Shown here: one piece after another, positions 14,832 through 14,856 of the stretch
Numbering within the stretch: position 1 is the first letter of the stretch
Layout of the letters: each line of letters begins with the position of its first letter
From: Bacillota bacterium
GTDB lineage: Bacteria; Bacillota; Clostridia; Oscillospirales; Ruminococcaceae
Direction of reading: 5' to 3'
Length of the DNA stretch: 14,856 bases
Assembly (NCBI GenBank): GCA_023457175.1
Contig: JAEWMM010000296.1
Coordinates: forward strand, 1-14,856
Made by a program: the position numbers and the translations under genes
Notes under the pieces: model-generated
Told to the model about the DNA's origin: nothing
Seen by the model: only the letters and a program-made list of their open reading frames with translations
Database searches by the model: none

Positions 14832-14856
14832 TTGACAGACTTTCTTGAATGTGCTA
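14832..14856 (+). promoter_or_regulatory. Second tandem promoter P2, cut by the window edge
   Basis: A perfect TTGACA (14832-14837) follows an A-rich run. After exactly 17 bases comes TA, the last two bases of the window, preceded by TGTGC; a TGn-extended -10 box is very likely completed outside. It lies 94 bases after the first -35 box. Confidence 0.6.

Overview
The window looks like a chromosomal housekeeping region of a GC-rich, low-motility-signal Firmicute, most likely a Clostridia member close to Oscillospirales/Ruminococcaceae. This rests on strong AGGAGG-type ribosome binding sites, sigma-A-like promoters with TGn-extended -10 boxes, the Firmicute order glmU-prs-pth-mfd, and clostridial-style variants of GlmU, RodA and Pth. 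The assignment is an inference; no rRNA gene is present to prove it. There are no mobile elements, CRISPR arrays, tRNA genes or recognisable defence genes.

Layout. The left half is transcribed leftward (minus strand): rodA at 6183-7313, then a promoter and the cluster glmU, prs, pth and mfd. The last gene runs off the left edge after 897 codons. A divergent promoter region at about 7314-7610 separates this from a rightward run: tsaE, tsaB, rpiB, a TauE/SafE-type permease, upp, pgk, tpiA and gpmI. The first genes overlap or nearly touch, as in an operon. After gpmI come a small membrane-protein gene with its own promoter and a clear intrinsic terminator, then an AT-rich segment with two tandem near-consensus promoters at the right edge. 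These look like the P1/P2 pair of a ribosomal RNA operon, but the gene they drive lies outside the window.

How the genes fit together. The leftward block joins cell-wall synthesis (rodA elongation glycosyltransferase, glmU for UDP-GlcNAc), nucleotide precursor supply (prs), translation quality (pth) and transcription-coupled repair (mfd). The rightward block joins tRNA t6A modification (tsaE, tsaB), the pentose-phosphate pathway (rpiB), uracil salvage (upp, which uses the PRPP made by Prs) and lower glycolysis (pgk, tpiA, gpmI).

The most notable observations are in the glycolytic genes. pgk has a single in-frame TAG at codon 53, with the frame otherwise intact over 396 residues. gpmI has two substitutions at residues known to bind the catalytic manganese ions: the D403 equivalent is His395 and the D444 equivalent is Ala436. 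tpiA, which lies between them, looks intact. Sequence error, decay of a redundant gene set, and recoding (for pgk) are all open; the findings state what would separate them. The remaining observations are RNA hairpins and promoter architecture.
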